Shown here one piece after another: positions 62,740-64,000 of a stretch of 64,000 nucleotides of DNA. The DNA comes from Hwangdonia lutea (GTDB lineage Bacteria > Bacteroidota > Bacteroidia > Flavobacteriales > Flavobacteriaceae), in contig NZ_CP136521.1 of NCBI RefSeq assembly GCF_032814565.1, positions 2,266,501 through 2,330,500 on the forward strand, in the 5' to 3' direction. Within the stretch, counting starts at the first letter, position 1. Each line of letters opens with the position of its first letter. The position numbers were made by a program, and so were the translations under genes. The notes beneath the pieces were generated by a model. The model saw only the letters and a program-made list of their open reading frames with translations. It had not been told where the DNA came from and did not search any database.

Positions 62740-64000
62740 TTAAACTAAAGGATGTTGCGTCATTGCTTCAGGTTGTGGAACACCCATAAGTTTTAAAATA
62801 GTTGGTGCCATATCGCCTAAAATACCATCTTTAATCTCTTTTAAATCGTTATCGATTAAAATAACGGGAACGGGGTTTGTGGTATGTGCTGTATTGGGTG
62901 TGCCGTCTGGATTTATCATGGTTTCGCAATTACCGTGATCTGCTATAAGCAGGGTTGAATACCCGTTTTTCAATGCCGTTGTTACCACGTCTTTTACGCA
63001 TTCATCTACGGCTTCACAGGCTTTTATGGCAGCTTCCATAACGCCGGTGTGCCCAACCATATCGCCATTTGCAAAGTTTAAACACACAAAATCTACCTCG
63101 CCCTTTTGTAATTCTGGTACTAAAGCATCGCGTAATTCATAAGCGCTCATTTCGGGTTTTAAATCGTATGTGGCTACTTTTGGTGAGTTTCTTAAAATGC
63201 GGGTTTCGCCATTAAAAGGTTCTTCGCGTCCGCCAGAAAAGAAAAAGGTAACATGAGGGTATTTTTCGGTTTCGGCAATTCGAATTTGTTTTTTGTTGTG
63301 TTTTTCCAATACTTCACCCAAAGTTTCATTTAGGTTCTCTTTATTGAAAATAACGTTGATGTTTTTATAAGTATCGTCGTAATTGGTAAGCGTCACATAA
63401 TGCAAATTGAGTTTATGCATGTTTTGCTCATGAAAATTGGTTTGGGTTAAAGCTTCGGTTAACTCACGACCGCGATCGGTTCTGAAATTGAAGAATATCA
63501 CAACATCATCGTCTTTAATTTGTGCGATAGGTTGATTGGTTTCATCAACTGCGATAATGGGTTTTATAAACTCATCGGTGATATCATTTTTATAACTTTT
63601 TCTGATGGATTCGGTAATATTTGTCGACTTTTCGCCAATACCATTCACTAAAGCATCATAAGCTAATTTTATGCGTTCCCAACGTTTATCTCTATCCATA
63701 GCGTAGTAACGACCAGTTACCGTTGCTAATTTGGTGTTTGTGTTTTCAATATGATTTTCAAGCTCGGTTACAAAACCATAACCTGATTTTGGGTCTACAT
63801 CGCGCCCGTCGGTAAAAGCGTGAACAAAAGTATTGGCTAATCCAAAATCGTTGGCGGCATCAATTAACCCCAATAAATGGTTAATATGCGAGTGTACGCC
63901 ACCATCGCTTAATAAGCCTAAAAAATGAACGTTTTTATGATTGTTTTTTGCATAGTTAAAGGCATCAACCAAAACTTGTTCGTTATTAAGGGTTTTGTTT
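62740..64000 (-). CDS. gpmI: 2,3-bisphosphoglycerate-independent phosphoglycerate mutase, 3' part (truncated by window edge)
   Basis: The frame remains open to the window end, giving about 419 C-terminal residues of an enzyme normally about 505 long, so the N-terminal phosphatase part with the catalytic Ser is missing. It shows HFLGLLSDGGVHSHINHL, HAFTDGRDVDPKSG, ATVTGRYYAMDRDKRW, FFNFRTDRGRELT and the Mn-binding NFANGDMVGHTG and LIADHGNCE, ending QPEAMTQHPLV. It interconverts 3- and 2-phosphoglycerate in glycolysis. Confidence 0.95.
   Translation of the reverse strand, partial: NKTLNNEQVLVDAFNYAKNNHKNVHFLGLLSDGGVHSHINHLLGLIDAANDFGLANTFVHAFTDGRDVDPKSGYGFVTELENHIENTNTKLATVTGRYYAMDRDKRWERIKLAYDALVNGIGEKSTNITESIRKSYKNDITDEFIKPIIAVDETNQPIAQIKDDDVVIFFNFRTDRGRELTEALTQTNFHEQNMHKLNLHYVTLTNYDDTYKNINVIFNKENLNETLGEVLEKHNKKQIRIAETEKYPHVTFFFSGGREEPFNGETRILRNSPKVATYDLKPEMSAYELRDALVPELQKGEVDFVCLNFANGDMVGHTGVMEAAIKACEAVDECVKDVVTTALKNGYSTLLIADHGNCETMINPDGTPNTAHTTNPVPVILIDNDLKEIKDGILGDMAPTILKLMGVPQPEAMTQHPLV

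Noticed and set aside
1-64000. Integrated phage or conjugative element
   Set aside because: No integrase, transposase, phage structural or transfer gene and no tRNA target were found; gene content is core metabolism throughout.

Overview
The window looks like chromosomal DNA of a marine-type Flavobacteriaceae (Bacteroidota). The evidence is the AT-rich sequence, the absence of clear Shine-Dalgarno sites, repeated TAnnTTTG promoter -7 boxes, type IX secretion genes (porT and a DUF5103 Plug-like gene), a type IX-sorted giant surface protein, a DUF3078 protein, a TamL-type lipoprotein OMP85 and a complete Na+-NQR operon. I see no rRNA, tRNA, CRISPR array, phage or transposase gene. The first gene (alpha-2-macroglobulin-like, minus strand) and the last gene (gpmI, minus strand) are cut by the window edges.

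Layout. 0-10 kb: A2M-like protein, TPR protein, mpl, purM, two membrane or exported hypotheticals and a B12-dependent ribonucleotide reductase. 10-17 kb: a small ABC ATPase/membrane-protein pair, prfA, a signal-peptidase-like protein, pyrF, a BtuF-like metal-receptor protein, a DUF4197 lipoprotein and a PqqB-like metallo-hydrolase. 17-23 kb: a fused B12 acyl-CoA mutase (IcmF type), accD and class II aldolase. 23-36 kb: tamL, rRNA methyltransferase, porT-ubiE, trkA-trkH, aminotransferase, desaturase, rsmG and a TPR protein. 36-50 kb: a 1636-residue type IX cargo, an ECF sigma gene split by a frameshift with its YCII partner, pruA, an NRDE-DUF6695 pair, an aspartyl protease and apaG. 50-60 kb: the DUF5103 gene, nqrABCDEF and apbE, which makes the covalent FMN of NqrB/NqrC. 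60-64 kb: methyltransferase, a GxxExxY protein, map, a HAD-like hydrolase and gpmI. Most of this is core metabolism; the unusual material lies in the intergenic repeats.

Three kinds of repeat stand out. (1) Two unrelated small genes, a four-helix-bundle (23S IVS/Avd-like) gene inside the nqr operon and a GxxExxY gene near 61 kb, are each tightly framed by imperfect inverted repeats built of short periodic units. The nqrD-nqrE spacer holds the same pair of arms with no gene between them. They look like gene-carrying repeat cassettes, one of them empty. (2) A dispersed structured element occurs four times (2709-2789, 21984-22091, 43265-43480, 49298-49375). It is bounded by GCGTTA/TAACGC, and the sequence of an internal hairpin differs completely between copies while pairing is kept. 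(3) Short REP-like palindromes occur in many spacers, and one compound copy appears to sit in frame inside the icmF coding sequence, adding about 49 residues. All repeat comparisons were done by eye.
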